Assembly (NCBI RefSeq): GCF_009812035.1 | Contig: NZ_VZIZ01000009.1 | Location: forward strand, 62,001-126,000 | Direction: 5' to 3' | Source of the DNA: Psychrobacter nivimaris | GTDB taxonomy: Bacteria > Pseudomonadota > Gammaproteobacteria > Pseudomonadales > Moraxellaceae | DNA: 64,000 nucleotides | Part shown: positions 17,701-27,370 of the stretch, piece by piece | How the letters are laid out: each line of letters begins with the position of its first letter | Numbering within the stretch: position 1 is the stretch's first letter | Position numbers and translations under genes: made by a program | The notes under the pieces: generated by a model | What the model was told of the DNA's origin: nothing | Database searches by the model: none | What the model saw: the letters and a program-made list of their open reading frames with translations, nothing else

Positions 17701-18981
17701 ATGAAAAAAACATCTACACAAGCAAGTAGTATTTGTATTATTGGTAACAATGCTAAAGCAGTAGCAGGAGCTATGGCTCTTACTTATTTTGGGCTATCAG
17801 TTACCTTTTATGCTCTATCTAAATCAGCAGATGAGCATGTACGCCGATATCAATTTGATAAAACACTGTGCAATCAATGGCAAAAAAGTCTTGACGATGG
17901 TAGCCTGATATATTGTACATTTGATCAAGCGGTTCTTCCTTCAATAAATTTCGATACCTACTGGTTATTTCTAGATCAAATGACAGATGATGTTCAGCAG
18001 ACAGTGTTGGATTATTTAAAGTATCAATCTTGCGATGTGTGTTTGAGTGGTATTGTCCAAATTGGCCGTATAGAAAGCATTGCTGAACAATTAACTTCAG
18101 AAAATGTATTTTATATTCCGTTTGTGTTTCTTAATGATGCTTCAATATTTTTGGCCACTATTAAGCCAAGATTATTGCTGATAGGTGAGAAAACAGAAAA
18201 AACTGCTAAGGATAATGTGGTTTGTAGAGCATTTTTAGAGCATACCGACAATTATTGCTTACATAACTTAAAAACTATCGAGTTTACACGAAGCTGCATG
18301 ATGAATTTGATGGCCAGTAAGCTTAGTTTAATAAATGAGCTAGCAAGATTGGCTGACCACTGTTCTGTAGACATGTTAGAAGTCGAATCACTATTAAAAC
18401 TAGATAATCGCTTGGGCGTAGGATTTTTAAAAGCAGGTTGGGGGTACGGTGGGAGTACGTTACCTAAAGAAAATGAGATTTTAAAAAAGCACCTACTAGA
18501 TTTAAAGCTGTCTGCCAATATTGTTGATGAAGTAGTGTATATAAATAATGACCAGAAAGAACTAATCTTCCGTAAGTTATGGCAATATTTCGATTCAAAT
18601 ATTGCCAGTAAATCTATAATGATATGGGGTGCTGGTTATAAAGAAGGAACAGGAAGAACTAAAGGGAGTGCGATTCACAATGTGTTACCTTTGCTATGGG
18701 GACACAATGCTATCACGACTGTTTACGATCCTTTAGCTAAAGATGAATTGAGTGAAGAGTACAGTTCTGATGAACGTCTGAAGTTTACCGACTTTCCTTA
18801 TGCGAACCTTGAGCATATCGATGCTATTATTATTATAAATTGGTCGGAGGAATATCGTCCAGATATCTCCTTAATAAATCAGAATAAGACTCCTATTTTC
18901 GATGCTAAAAACCTACTTAGGCGAGTAGAAATTCAGCAGTTAGAAGGTTATTACACAGGCATTGGCCGAGGAATCGGCTAG
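17701..18981 (+). CDS. UDP-glucose/GDP-mannose dehydrogenase-like protein lacking the catalytic cysteine
   Basis: The 426-residue protein keeps the family's three-part layout. The N-terminal Rossmann segment is degenerate: ICIIGNNAKAVAGAMALTYFG, not GxGYVG. The central helical segment is KLSLINELARLA. The C-terminal UDP-binding half has GTGRTKGSAIHNVLPLL. The active-site block normally GGSCFPKD reads GGSTLPKE, so the nucleophilic cysteine is Thr253. The upstream lysine expected in the ELTKxxxN segment is Arg207, and its asparagine seems displaced. By family knowledge such a protein should not oxidise UDP-glucose. It may be a pseudoenzyme, a binding or regulatory protein, or catalyse something else. 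It follows pgi by 25 bp. Confidence 0.8.
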   Translation: MKKTSTQASSICIIGNNAKAVAGAMALTYFGLSVTFYALSKSADEHVRRYQFDKTLCNQWQKSLDDGSLIYCTFDQAVLPSINFDTYWLFLDQMTDDVQQTVLDYLKYQSCDVCLSGIVQIGRIESIAEQLTSENVFYIPFVFLNDASIFLATIKPRLLLIGEKTEKTAKDNVVCRAFLEHTDNYCLHNLKTIEFTRSCMMNLMASKLSLINELARLADHCSVDMLEVESLLKLDNRLGVGFLKAGWGYGGSTLPKENEILKKHLLDLKLSANIVDEVVYINNDQKELIFRKLWQYFDSNIASKSIMIWGAGYKEGTGRTKGSAIHNVLPLLWGHNAITTVYDPLAKDELSEEYSSDERLKFTDFPYANLEHIDAIIIINWSEEYRPDISLINQNKTPIFDAKNLLRRVEIQQLEGYYTGIGRGIG

Positions 18982-19039
18982 ATGGCTGTTTCTATTGTTT
19001 TCTACTGATTTTCAATATGATAAGTAAATGAGCATATAG

Positions 19040-20461
19040 TTAATAGTGTGCTCGTCGCAACATCTCGATATGTTCTAATCGCCATTTTTCCCAGTATTGT
19101 AGTCTCTGAATACGAGAGTCAGTACTTTGGGTGCCTGTATGTTTTGCATTCATCAATGAGTCAGAGCGATGAGCCCCTAACGTTAATGGTTTACTAATGT
19201 GACGAATGCTTTGGTTGCCAAATACTAACTTAAACCTCTCAAACAACTCGCTGTCTGCTCCTGTACGGACAGGCTGCCATAAAAAATCATCTTGTAACAT
19301 ATATTTTAAAGTATGACGCCGAAACATCAAAGAAGCCGGGTTTTTTTGCTTATAAGGGAATGCTGCGCGGGCGAAGTAATTGCCTCGATTGTCAATTTTG
19401 ATCCAATCTGAAGTAGTAGCCATTAAGGTTTGGTCTAAAAATAATGGCATTACTTGTTGTTCAATCTTTAAAGGATGAGCCCAGTCATCTGAATCATGGC
19501 AGATAATAAATTCACCAGATGCGTGTTTTAACCCGTTATTTTTTGCCAAAAAGGTACCTGTGTTGTTTTCTTGGTGGATAATTTTTATACGAGTGTCTTT
19601 GATGGCGACTTCCTGCGCTATGTTTAAACTATCGTCGGTACTGGCATCATCTATCAATATCACTTCAATATTATGCCAGCTCTGATTTAGAAAGCTCTCT
19701 AGAGTGGATCGAATATACTGACTTGCATTATACATAGTAGTTAAAATACTGACCTTGAATTGTTTTTCTTTGTTCATGGACAAGGGGGCGGTATAAATGG
19801 TATTTTCTACTTGCAAATTTAGACTGTTAAACGCGGCATTATCATCAATGACTTCATAGTTAGGTAAATCAAAGTGTGATTGATAGTTATTTAGATAATA
19901 TAATTTATCCGTATGAGTATTCGCTTGCCAATTGCTCTCTAATAGTAGGAGATCTGGGTATTCAATACTATTAGATACTAAATCTTTATGAGCCATGTAT
20001 TTTTGACAGTCAAAAAATTTCTCTAGATGGTTTTTTTTAGTGGTGCCTTGAAGTAAATAGGCTGACTGCAATGCACGATGATAGATCGTAAACTTGGTTG
20101 TGGGTAGTGTATGTATAAGTTTGATTGCTAGAGGTAAGTTGTACTTTGCAAGCTCTCTTATCAACTCTGGCAAATAGCGGGATATGTTTGGCCTTTTTAT
20201 AAGTCGATTAATAACCTTTTCGCATTCCTCTAGTTTGCCGTAAGCTGATAGTGCTTGTACATAAGCCACACCAGATCTGACACTACCCCCTTGCCACTCA
20301 GCTTCTAATAGTGGGGTATAAATACCTAACCGTGCACACATCCAACGTCGCTTACTTGTTGATGTCCATTGATAGTTGGGCAACAGGGCTAAAGCTTGCG
20401 CGAAATTGCGTTTTTGGATTTGCTGATAATAAGTAGGTATTCTAAATATGAATTTAGGCAT
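19040..20461 (-). CDS. Glycosyltransferase family 2 protein with helical N-terminal domain
   Basis: The protein has 473 residues. The first 200 are helix-rich and TPR-like, with no catalytic motif (for example NFAQALALLPNYQWTS). The GT2 domain begins near residue 233 (KVSILTTMYNASQYIRSTLE), with VILIDDASTDDS and the metal-binding CHDSDDWAHPLK. It starts 11 nt after the stop of the GT4 gene upstream, so the two are an operon. It is convergent with the Ugd-like gene. Sugar specificity is unknown, but it belongs with the surface glycan locus. Confidence 0.87.
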   Translation of the reverse strand: MPKFIFRIPTYYQQIQKRNFAQALALLPNYQWTSTSKRRWMCARLGIYTPLLEAEWQGGSVRSGVAYVQALSAYGKLEECEKVINRLIKRPNISRYLPELIRELAKYNLPLAIKLIHTLPTTKFTIYHRALQSAYLLQGTTKKNHLEKFFDCQKYMAHKDLVSNSIEYPDLLLLESNWQANTHTDKLYYLNNYQSHFDLPNYEVIDDNAAFNSLNLQVENTIYTAPLSMNKEKQFKVSILTTMYNASQYIRSTLESFLNQSWHNIEVILIDDASTDDSLNIAQEVAIKDTRIKIIHQENNTGTFLAKNNGLKHASGEFIICHDSDDWAHPLKIEQQVMPLFLDQTLMATTSDWIKIDNRGNYFARAAFPYKQKNPASLMFRRHTLKYMLQDDFLWQPVRTGADSELFERFKLVFGNQSIRHISKPLTLGAHRSDSLMNAKHTGTQSTDSRIQRLQYWEKWRLEHIEMLRRAHY

Positions 20462-20472
20462 ATGGATATGTC

Positions 20473-21867
20473 CTACGGAGATGAGTGATACTCAGTTAAG
20501 GTGATAATATCGTAACATTTGTTTGAGTAGATGGGATGGTTCTGTGATCGCAATTCTTTTAATAAGCCTGTAAGTACTGGGACAAAGACTTGAGTGCTTA
20601 GGTTTTGTAAAAAATAGTCACGGTTAAACGCTGACCTGCTTGGCTCAGAAAATATCTGTATCAATGTAGATGGCAGCTGTTCTTTATTAGTTGGAATAAT
20701 GACTCCAGCTTCAATTAACGAGTTTAAAGCCGATGTTTCAGTTGATACAACAGTTAAGCCCATGGCTAGAGCATCGATAAGTTTTGCAGGCAGTTGAAAC
20801 TCACTAATGATTGAGTCAGTATCTTGTAAGATGACACATACATCACCCATCGAAACAAACTTACTGATACTATGATAGGGTTGGTTTGGTAAGAACTTAA
20901 AATTAACCCCTTTTATAGCTGTGAGTTTGTCTTGAAAGGCTTTACTAATAAAATCACCGATAATGAGGAACAAAAAGTCGTTTTCTTTTATTCGAGCTAG
21001 AGCTTGCGCAGTCTCAATTATGCCTTTATGTGGTTTAGGTGTACCAAAAAACAATAATACTTTCTGTGCAGGTGGTACGTCATACTTATTTCGCATTTCT
21101 AAAGTAAGCTGTTTTGAGGGTAAAAACTTATTAGCATCTCTAACATGAGGGATTACTGTACCTGAGTATCTAAACTGTAGTGCGGCATTGGATACAGTGA
21201 TAGCATCAAAAGTGTTGGCCAAACTGACACTTTTATTAAGCCAGTAATCACTACGAATATTAGTTATATCTGTATTCTTTGGAAGAAAACCCTTGTCAAA
21301 TTGACCAAATCCTAACTCCTCGTCATCAACATCCATAATTATGTGAGTATTCCAAATCAGTTGATATAGTCTACCTATGATTAAGTTTGGTAATCGCGGT
21401 TTTGACAAGTGTATGATATCGAAAGGATGTGATCGGACGAAATCAAAGGCTTTATAAATTAGTTCTGCAGTATCTTTTACTGTTATGAAACTGCAAAGAA
21501 TATCTGAAAGCTGCATCGGCTCCCACAGTTGCTTTGGACGTTTGGGGTTAGATGAAATGACACATCCAATAATAGAGATATCGTATCCACAATGCTGGTA
21601 GAGCTCAGCTAAAGTGAGTACTCTACCAGCAGCATTATGTGATAAATCCCAGCCACAGACGGCTATTTTTTTTCCTTTATTAAAGTTCTCAAGCTGAAGT
21701 TGTTTTTTAGCATCATTAAACATATCAGCTTGGAAGTCTGTTAGTGTGGCTTTATGTTTTAAGGTACCAGAAAACTGATAAATACATTGTTGCCAATCTT
21801 TTTTTCGATAGGCTTTTTCTGCCTGATACTTATAGTAATTAGCATTTATTTGATTGAGTAAAAACAA
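20473..21867 (-). CDS. Glycosyltransferase family 4 protein, TTG start
   Basis: The 464-residue protein has a short helical N-terminus (about 1-65). A GT4 N-lobe follows (KIAVCGWDLSHNAAGRVLTLAELY near residue 66), then the C-lobe with LLFFGTPKPHKGIIETAQAL and the LIDALAMGLTVVSTETSAL donor-binding segment. The start is TTG at 21867, behind an AAGG site 9 nt upstream; the next in-frame ATG is near residue 47. It is the first gene of a two-gene operon with the GT2 gene. It probably works on the same surface glycan. Confidence 0.85.
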   Translation of the reverse strand: MFLLNQINANYYKYQAEKAYRKKDWQQCIYQFSGTLKHKATLTDFQADMFNDAKKQLQLENFNKGKKIAVCGWDLSHNAAGRVLTLAELYQHCGYDISIIGCVISSNPKRPKQLWEPMQLSDILCSFITVKDTAELIYKAFDFVRSHPFDIIHLSKPRLPNLIIGRLYQLIWNTHIIMDVDDEELGFGQFDKGFLPKNTDITNIRSDYWLNKSVSLANTFDAITVSNAALQFRYSGTVIPHVRDANKFLPSKQLTLEMRNKYDVPPAQKVLLFFGTPKPHKGIIETAQALARIKENDFLFLIIGDFISKAFQDKLTAIKGVNFKFLPNQPYHSISKFVSMGDVCVILQDTDSIISEFQLPAKLIDALAMGLTVVSTETSALNSLIEAGVIIPTNKEQLPSTLIQIFSEPSRSAFNRDYFLQNLSTQVFVPVLTGLLKELRSQNHPIYSNKCYDIITLTEYHSSP

Positions 21868-21958
21868 GCTATCTACCTTGGTTTTGTACTAAGTAATCAT
21901 TCCACACATTGGGTATTAGTATACTTTCATAGTGAGTAAGATCAATTTAAGAGATACT

Positions 21959-21997
21959 CTGAATACTATTAGCTGTAAATAGCCACATAGTATTCAG
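21959..21997. repeat. Perfect 11-bp inverted repeat between algC and the GT4 operon
   Basis: CTGAATACTAT at 21959-21969 and ATAGTATTCAG at 21987-21997 form a perfect stem with a 17-nt loop. On either strand it has no T-tract after the stem, so it is a poor intrinsic terminator. It could be an operator or an mRNA stem between the mutase and the glycosyltransferases. Confidence 0.5.
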
Positions 21998-22021
21998 AAG
22001 TACGGTTATGGAGAACTAAGG

Positions 22022-23506
22022 TTAAGCTGGCCTCGCACCTTGTGCTGCTAACCATTCATTTATTTCTTGTATTTTAGTATCCAATAATTTCCTATCGCCA
22101 CGACTTTCGATATTTAATCTGATAAGTGGCTCTGTGTTAGATGCTCGTAAATTAAAGCGCCATTCTCCAAAATTAAGACTTAAGCCATCTAACGTTGATT
22201 TGACTGGATTCTGCACGCTAAAATTCTTTTCAATCGCGTTGATGATAGCTGGTGCATCGTGAGTGGTGAGACGAAAATTCAGTTCACCTGAGCTAGGATA
22301 TGCCTCGATATAACCTGCGACCAACTCTGACAAGGTTTTACCCGTGATAGACAGTAACTCAATGGTCAGTAGCCACGGAATCATGCCGCTATCACAATAG
22401 AAAAAATCACGGAAATAGTGATGGGCAGACATCTCGCCACCATATACAGCGCTAGAGTCACGCATGACCTGCTTAATGAAAGAGTGCCCTGATTTACTAA
22501 TGACAGCGTTGCCACCATGGTCGTTAATAACGGCTTCGGTGTTATAAATTACTCGTGGATCATAGACGATAGATTCGTTAGGGTACTTATTTAAAAAGGC
22601 TTGCGCGAGCATACCGACCACATAGCTTCCATCAATAAATTCGCCTTTTTCATTGAATAAAAAGCAACGGTCAAAATCCCCATCGAAGGCAATACCAAGA
22701 TCGGCATTATGTTCTAAAACAGCTTGCTGGGTAGCCACTCTATTGGCTTCAATCATAGGATTGGGAATGCCGTTAGGGAAGCTGCCATCAGGGGCATGAT
22801 GTAACTTAATGACTTCAACATGTGTATTAGCTTGTGCTAGCTTCTCAATTAATAAGTCCACCACTGGCCCGGCGCTGCCATTGCCTGAATTAATGACCAG
22901 CTTGAGTGGCTTTAGTTTATCAGTATCGATAAAGGTCATGACATGATCGACATAAGTACTTTTATCGGTCAGTAATTGTAGTTTTCCTGATGGATTGTCA
23001 GTCGTGAATTTGCCAGACTCAGCAAGCGCCTGAATTTCTGCCAGACCATCATCGGCACTGATTGGTTTTGAATGCTCTTTGACCAATTTTAAGCCATTAT
23101 AGTTGATAGGATTATGACTGGCAGTGACTTCAATACCGCCTAATGCCTGATAATGACTGGTGGCAAAATACACCTCTTCAGTACCACTCATGCCCAGATC
23201 GATTACATCGATGCCTGCATCCATCATACCTGCGATCGCTGCTTGCTTTAGTTGTTCACTCGAGTGACGAATGTCGCTACCGATAACGATAGCAGGTCGT
23301 AGCGACGTTGTATCATCGGGCTGAGTGCTAGCGGCATGATAACGTTGATACAAAATCTGAGCAAAAGCACGCCCAATACGGTAAGCAATTTCTTCATCCA
23401 AATTAACGCCAAGCTCACCACGAATATCATAAGCTTTGAATGAGCTGATCGTAATAGGATTAAATTCAGTTTTTGGCTGATAGATAATGGTCGTAGAAGT
23501 AGACAT
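22022..23506 (-). CDS. algC: Phosphomannomutase/phosphoglucomutase (AlgC/ManB type)
   Basis: The protein has 494 residues from ATG 23506, which has an AAGGA site upstream. A GTG at 23560 in the same frame would add 18 residues that are not family-like. Motifs are FKAYDIRGELG near the N-terminus, the phosphoserine loop VTASHNPINYNG (Ser130), the metal loop FDGDFDRCF, the sugar loop GGEMSAHHYF and the phosphate-binding FNLRASNTEP. It interconverts mannose-6-P and mannose-1-P, and glucose-6-P and glucose-1-P, feeding manC and galU. It marks the right end of the polysaccharide locus, as a pgm-type gene does in Acinetobacter. Confidence 0.92.
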   Translation of the reverse strand: MSTSTTIIYQPKTEFNPITISSFKAYDIRGELGVNLDEEIAYRIGRAFAQILYQRYHAASTQPDDTTSLRPAIVIGSDIRHSSEQLKQAAIAGMMDAGIDVIDLGMSGTEEVYFATSHYQALGGIEVTASHNPINYNGLKLVKEHSKPISADDGLAEIQALAESGKFTTDNPSGKLQLLTDKSTYVDHVMTFIDTDKLKPLKLVINSGNGSAGPVVDLLIEKLAQANTHVEVIKLHHAPDGSFPNGIPNPMIEANRVATQQAVLEHNADLGIAFDGDFDRCFLFNEKGEFIDGSYVVGMLAQAFLNKYPNESIVYDPRVIYNTEAVINDHGGNAVISKSGHSFIKQVMRDSSAVYGGEMSAHHYFRDFFYCDSGMIPWLLTIELLSITGKTLSELVAGYIEAYPSSGELNFRLTTHDAPAIINAIEKNFSVQNPVKSTLDGLSLNFGEWRFNLRASNTEPLIRLNIESRGDRKLLDTKIQEINEWLAAQGARPA

Positions 23507-23740
23507 AATAAGAAAATTCCTTGCGCGTGAGCAATGGTAAAATAATAAGGTAGATGGCACAATTATAAGCTAATAAGTGTTCAATGCTACACTATCGTCA
23601 ACTTATTACAAAAGAGTGAAAGCGTTAACCTGGCGTGAAATGCCATGTATACAGCTGCATTTGATTGCTTTATCCCCTTTGTACATTGAATAAGCCACAA
23701 TTATTACATTAAGCAATAAGCAAAAATAAGAGCCTCCCTT

Positions 23741-24622
23741 ATGAATACTCCTGATAATAAAATCACAGTGCCTGCACCAGTACAAGGAACACCAGAAGCC
23801 ACAGGACAGCTTGATGATCTTTTAGCATTGATGGCACGGCTGCGAGTTGATTGTCCATGGGATAAAAAGCAAAGCAATCATAGCCTGATTCCTTATGCCA
23901 TCGAAGAAGCTTATGAGCTAGGCGAAGCGGTACAAACCGATGATGATGAAGATATCAAAGGCGAGCTAGGCGATGTGCTACTGCAAGTTGTGTTTCATTG
24001 TCAGATGTATGCTGAGCAAGGGCGCTTCGATATGAGTGACGTCATTACTACTCTACAAGAGAAGCTGATTCGTCGTCATCCTCATGTGTTTGAAGCCGAA
24101 ACTCTAACAGACGATGCAGCGGTAAAAGTACGCTGGGATGAGATTAAAGCGGAGGAGCAGCAATCACGCGAGGCACGTGGTAAATTAAAACGCCGTTTGG
24201 ATAATACCAAAGCGGGTAGTGCATTGATGCAAGCGCAAGACGTACAAAAACAAGCGTCTAAACTGGGTTTTGATTGGGAAGGTGTTAGCGGTGCTTTTGA
24301 TAAACTGGATGAAGAGATTGCTGAGCTAAAGCATGAGCTGACAGATAGTTCTACAACTGCTGTTGGATATGACATAAGCAAAGCCAATATTATTGATATT
24401 GAAAAGGAACTGGGTGATTGTATGTTTGCGCTGGTCAATGTCGCACGCAAATTAAATTTCGATGCAGAGACAGCAACCTTAACTTGCGTGCACAAGTTTA
24501 AGTCACGCTTTGGTTATATTGAGGAGCAGCTAGAACTCGCTGGCAAGCGTATTGAAGACAGCGATATAATAGAAATGGATGCACTGTGGGAAGCGGCGAA
24601 ACAATATGAACGCTCATCGTAA
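23741..24622 (+). CDS. mazG: Nucleoside triphosphate pyrophosphohydrolase
   Basis: The 293-residue protein has MazG domain signatures: CPWDKKQSNHSL at 38-49, the acidic EEAYELGEAV at 55-64 and KGELGDVLLQVVFH at 73-86. A second partial MazG repeat follows after residue 170 (GFDWEGVSGAFDKLDEEIAELK and EKELGDCMFALVNVARKL). It hydrolyses NTPs to NMP and pyrophosphate, a housecleaning role. It overlaps the following ComEA-like gene by 17 nt. Confidence 0.93.
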   Translation: MNTPDNKITVPAPVQGTPEATGQLDDLLALMARLRVDCPWDKKQSNHSLIPYAIEEAYELGEAVQTDDDEDIKGELGDVLLQVVFHCQMYAEQGRFDMSDVITTLQEKLIRRHPHVFEAETLTDDAAVKVRWDEIKAEEQQSREARGKLKRRLDNTKAGSALMQAQDVQKQASKLGFDWEGVSGAFDKLDEEIAELKHELTDSSTTAVGYDISKANIIDIEKELGDCMFALVNVARKLNFDAETATLTCVHKFKSRFGYIEEQLELAGKRIEDSDIIEMDALWEAAKQYERSS

Positions 24623-24980
24623 ATTTTCATTTGTCAGCTTACTGATGACCACCGCTTTTAGTCTCCTATTGTCTGTGGTCGCACTCAGTAATGCGAATGC
24701 AGATCCTTGTTTTGACGACCCTCAGCGTGCCTATGAGTATTTAATCGCAAGAGAAAAATCTATCACACAAGCGCGTGAGCAGAAAGTCATCAATATCAAT
24801 CGAGCCAATGAAGGCGATCTGGTTTCGTTAGATGGTATCGGTAGCAGTAAAGCGCAGGCGATAATTTTATATCGAGATATGTTTGGCGATTTTAAGACGG
24901 TGGATGAGTTAGCAAAGGTGAAAGGTATCGGTGCAAAAACAGTCGAAAAAAACCAAAGACGTTTAAGCGTGCGCGATTAA
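24606..24980 (+). CDS. ComEA-like helix-hairpin-helix protein with signal peptide
   Basis: The protein has 124 residues from ATG 24606; an upstream in-frame ATG at 24579 would put residues ahead of the signal peptide. Residues 1-32 are a typical Sec signal ending SNANA before DPCFDD. The C-terminal half holds the tandem helix-hairpin-helix block ININRANEGDLVSLDGIG and FKTVDELAKVKGIGAKTVE, as in the DNA-binding ComEA family. It is probably periplasmic and may take part in DNA uptake, but many bacteria carry such short proteins of unproven role. It overlaps the end of mazG. Confidence 0.85.
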   Translation: MNAHRKFSFVSLLMTTAFSLLLSVVALSNANADPCFDDPQRAYEYLIAREKSITQAREQKVININRANEGDLVSLDGIGSSKAQAIILYRDMFGDFKTVDELAKVKGIGAKTVEKNQRRLSVRD

Positions 24981-25146
24981 TGACGGTGTTTTGCATTAAT
25001 TAACCCCAATATTGACAAAATAGCATGTAAGTAAATGTCATAACACCCCCAGTAGGTCCAAAATTTGTTAAACTAGCGGGTACATCCGCCTGATAAACGC
25101 TGTGTTATTCAGGGGTAGTTAAAGAATACCGGCGAGGAGTAGATGC

Positions 25147-27369
25147 ATGGCCGAGCGTGCCGCCAAGCAGTTAGAACTGAACAAATCTGAATTACCCAAT
25201 TCCATTACTGAAGTGATTGCCACATTGACCCGTGCTGGGTTTGATGCGTATATCGTCGGTGGTGGTGTGCGCGATACTTTATTAGGTCTGCGCCCAAAAG
25301 ACTTTGATGCCGTCACCGATGCCAAGCCACATGAGATTAAAGATGTCTTTGGTAAGCGCTGCCGCATTATCGGTCGCCGCTTCCAGTTAGCGCATGTGTA
25401 TTCAGGTCGCGAGTTGATTGAAGTTGCTACTTTCCGTGGTCCACCAACCAATGATGCTAATACCAATCAAGACGGTATGATTCTGCGCGACAATGTTTGG
25501 GGCGATATCCAGCAAGATTTCTCCCGTCGCGATTTCTCTATTAATGCGCTTTATTATCAACCGCTCAAAGGCATCGTCCATGATTTCTGCGGCGCGCTTG
25601 ATGATATTGATAACAGAATCATTCGTCTATTGGGCAATGCGCCAGTACGTATCGAAGAAGATCCTGTGCGCTTGCTCCGTGCCTTACGTTTCAAAGCCAA
25701 GTTAGGTTTTGAGTTTGATGAAGCGTTGTCTGAGCAATTTAATGATGGGAATTGGGCGCTGCTTGAGCAAATATCACCGCATCGTCTCTATGATGAAACG
25801 CAAAAGATGTTTACTGGTGGCTATCTAGTACCTCTGTTACCGCTATTGTTTGAATCAGGTGCGATTGATAGTCTCATTATCTATCCACCATCTGAGCCAA
25901 GTGCTTTAGTCAATCAGGTAGCTATTAATACTGATAAGCGCATTGCAGCAGGCAAGAGTATCAACCCTGCGTTCTTCTATGCTGCCTTACTGTGGGAAAA
26001 TTACCTACATCAATTGGCAAAAGCCAAGAAACGTAATATGCCGTTTGCCGAAGCGCAAATGCATGCTGCTGGTAAAGTCATTGACCGTCAGCGTATCAAA
26101 ACCGCTATTCCGAAATTTGCTGAGCAATTCATTCGAGATATCTGGATATTGCAGCCAAAACTTGCAGCCCCGCGTAGCAAGCAAATCGTTCAGCTATCTG
26201 AGCATCCGCGTTTCCGTGCTGGCTTTGACTTTTTGTTATTGCGTGAGCAATGTGGCGATGCTGAGCATCCGCTATCAGAGTCAACCAACGATATGGGTGA
26301 CTGGTGGCAGACGTATCAAACCTTGTCTGAACAAGAGCAACAGCAGGCGATTGATGAATTTGACGAAAATATTCGCCGAGGTGCTTATAAAAAAGGGCAA
26401 CGTGGTCGCGGACGTAATCGTCAAGAATCAAAAACACAGACTACTGATAATGCAGCACCTAATCAGAACAGTACAAAGCAAAACAAAGCCGATGACCGTG
26501 CTGAAAAAGGTAGAAGTGATCAAACAATGGTAAATGATTCGTCAAATATTCCAGCTCGCCGCCGCCGCGCTGCCAGCCAACCTAAAGCTGGCCGCAACGA
26601 CAGTAGCAGACACAATGTGCAGCAAGTAGAGCAAGACAATAACGAGCTTGCTCAGCTACAGCAGTTGTCTCTTGCTAATAACAAACAATCGGCAAGTCAA
26701 CAGGTAAAGCCTAAGCCATTATTTGTTATCGAGCACGAGAATGTTGTGCCGCCATTGCAGAAGCAACTGTCAGCTGACGATACGTCGAAGCGCAGCAAAG
26801 CACCTGTACGAAAGCCAGCATCAACCGATCAAGATGCACCACAGCAAGCGGTTAAAGCCGAGCGCGTAAATAGTAGCACTCAGCTGTCTAATACCAGCCA
26901 GCCAGAAGCTCAAGCATCAGCTAGACCGGCTCGCTCGATCGCAAGATCACCTGCGTTAGTTAGTATGAATAACGAGCCGATCCCGCACAAGCGTCGCCGT
27001 CGTCAACCTACTGTAGATAGTGCGAGCAATATCGAAGTACAAGGCAATAGCGATGCGAAGGGCAGTAATGGCAAAGCACAGCCAGCAGCGAAGTATGCGA
27101 AAAAAGCGCCTAAACCTGCAGTTGAATCGACTGATAAAAGCGATACTAAAAGTGTAAAGGAAGTAGGTAGCAAGGCAGTAGATAGCAAAGACGCTACAAA
27201 AACCGCTGCACCTGCGAGAGCCAAGAAATCGGTAAAAGCAACTACTGCAAAGGCTGCTAAAGCGAAGCAAGATACGAATGATCAGATGCCTGCTGTGAAA
27301 GTCACTGATAACAAAGGCCCTGTACCATCGAAGCGCCGCCGCCGTCAGCCTAGTACTGAAAGCGCATAA
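25147..27369 (+). CDS. pcnB: Poly(A) polymerase I with long basic C-terminal extension
   Basis: The protein has 740 residues. The first 430 or so are the bacterial poly(A) polymerase core: YIVGGGVRDTLLGLRPKDFD near residue 36, the FSRRDFSINALYY block, and EEDPVRLLRALRFKAKLGFE near 173. It adds 3' poly(A) tails that promote RNA decay. The last 300 residues are low-complexity, rich in Lys, Gln, Ser and Ala, with repeated arginine-rich boxes: RRRRAASQP near 470, KRRRRQPTVDSA at 615-626 and KRRRRQPSTESA at the very end. Enterobacterial PcnB is far shorter. The tail probably binds RNA or partners. folK begins 1 nt after the stop. Confidence 0.94.
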   Translation: MAERAAKQLELNKSELPNSITEVIATLTRAGFDAYIVGGGVRDTLLGLRPKDFDAVTDAKPHEIKDVFGKRCRIIGRRFQLAHVYSGRELIEVATFRGPPTNDANTNQDGMILRDNVWGDIQQDFSRRDFSINALYYQPLKGIVHDFCGALDDIDNRIIRLLGNAPVRIEEDPVRLLRALRFKAKLGFEFDEALSEQFNDGNWALLEQISPHRLYDETQKMFTGGYLVPLLPLLFESGAIDSLIIYPPSEPSALVNQVAINTDKRIAAGKSINPAFFYAALLWENYLHQLAKAKKRNMPFAEAQMHAAGKVIDRQRIKTAIPKFAEQFIRDIWILQPKLAAPRSKQIVQLSEHPRFRAGFDFLLLREQCGDAEHPLSESTNDMGDWWQTYQTLSEQEQQQAIDEFDENIRRGAYKKGQRGRGRNRQESKTQTTDNAAPNQNSTKQNKADDRAEKGRSDQTMVNDSSNIPARRRRAASQPKAGRNDSSRHNVQQVEQDNNELAQLQQLSLANNKQSASQQVKPKPLFVIEHENVVPPLQKQLSADDTSKRSKAPVRKPASTDQDAPQQAVKAERVNSSTQLSNTSQPEAQASARPARSIARSPALVSMNNEPIPHKRRRRQPTVDSASNIEVQGNSDAKGSNGKAQPAAKYAKKAPKPAVESTDKSDTKSVKEVGSKAVDSKDATKTAAPARAKKSVKATTAKAAKAKQDTNDQMPAVKVTDNKGPVPSKRRRRQPSTESA

Positions 27370-27370
27370 T

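Noticed and set aside
24082..24495. 137-codon open frame on the minus strand
   Set aside because: Antisense to mazG, Ser/Ala-rich translation with no motif and no ribosome site.
25943..26533. 196-codon open frame on the plus strand
   Set aside because: It lies wholly within pcnB in another frame; the pcnB frame has family motifs and this one has none.
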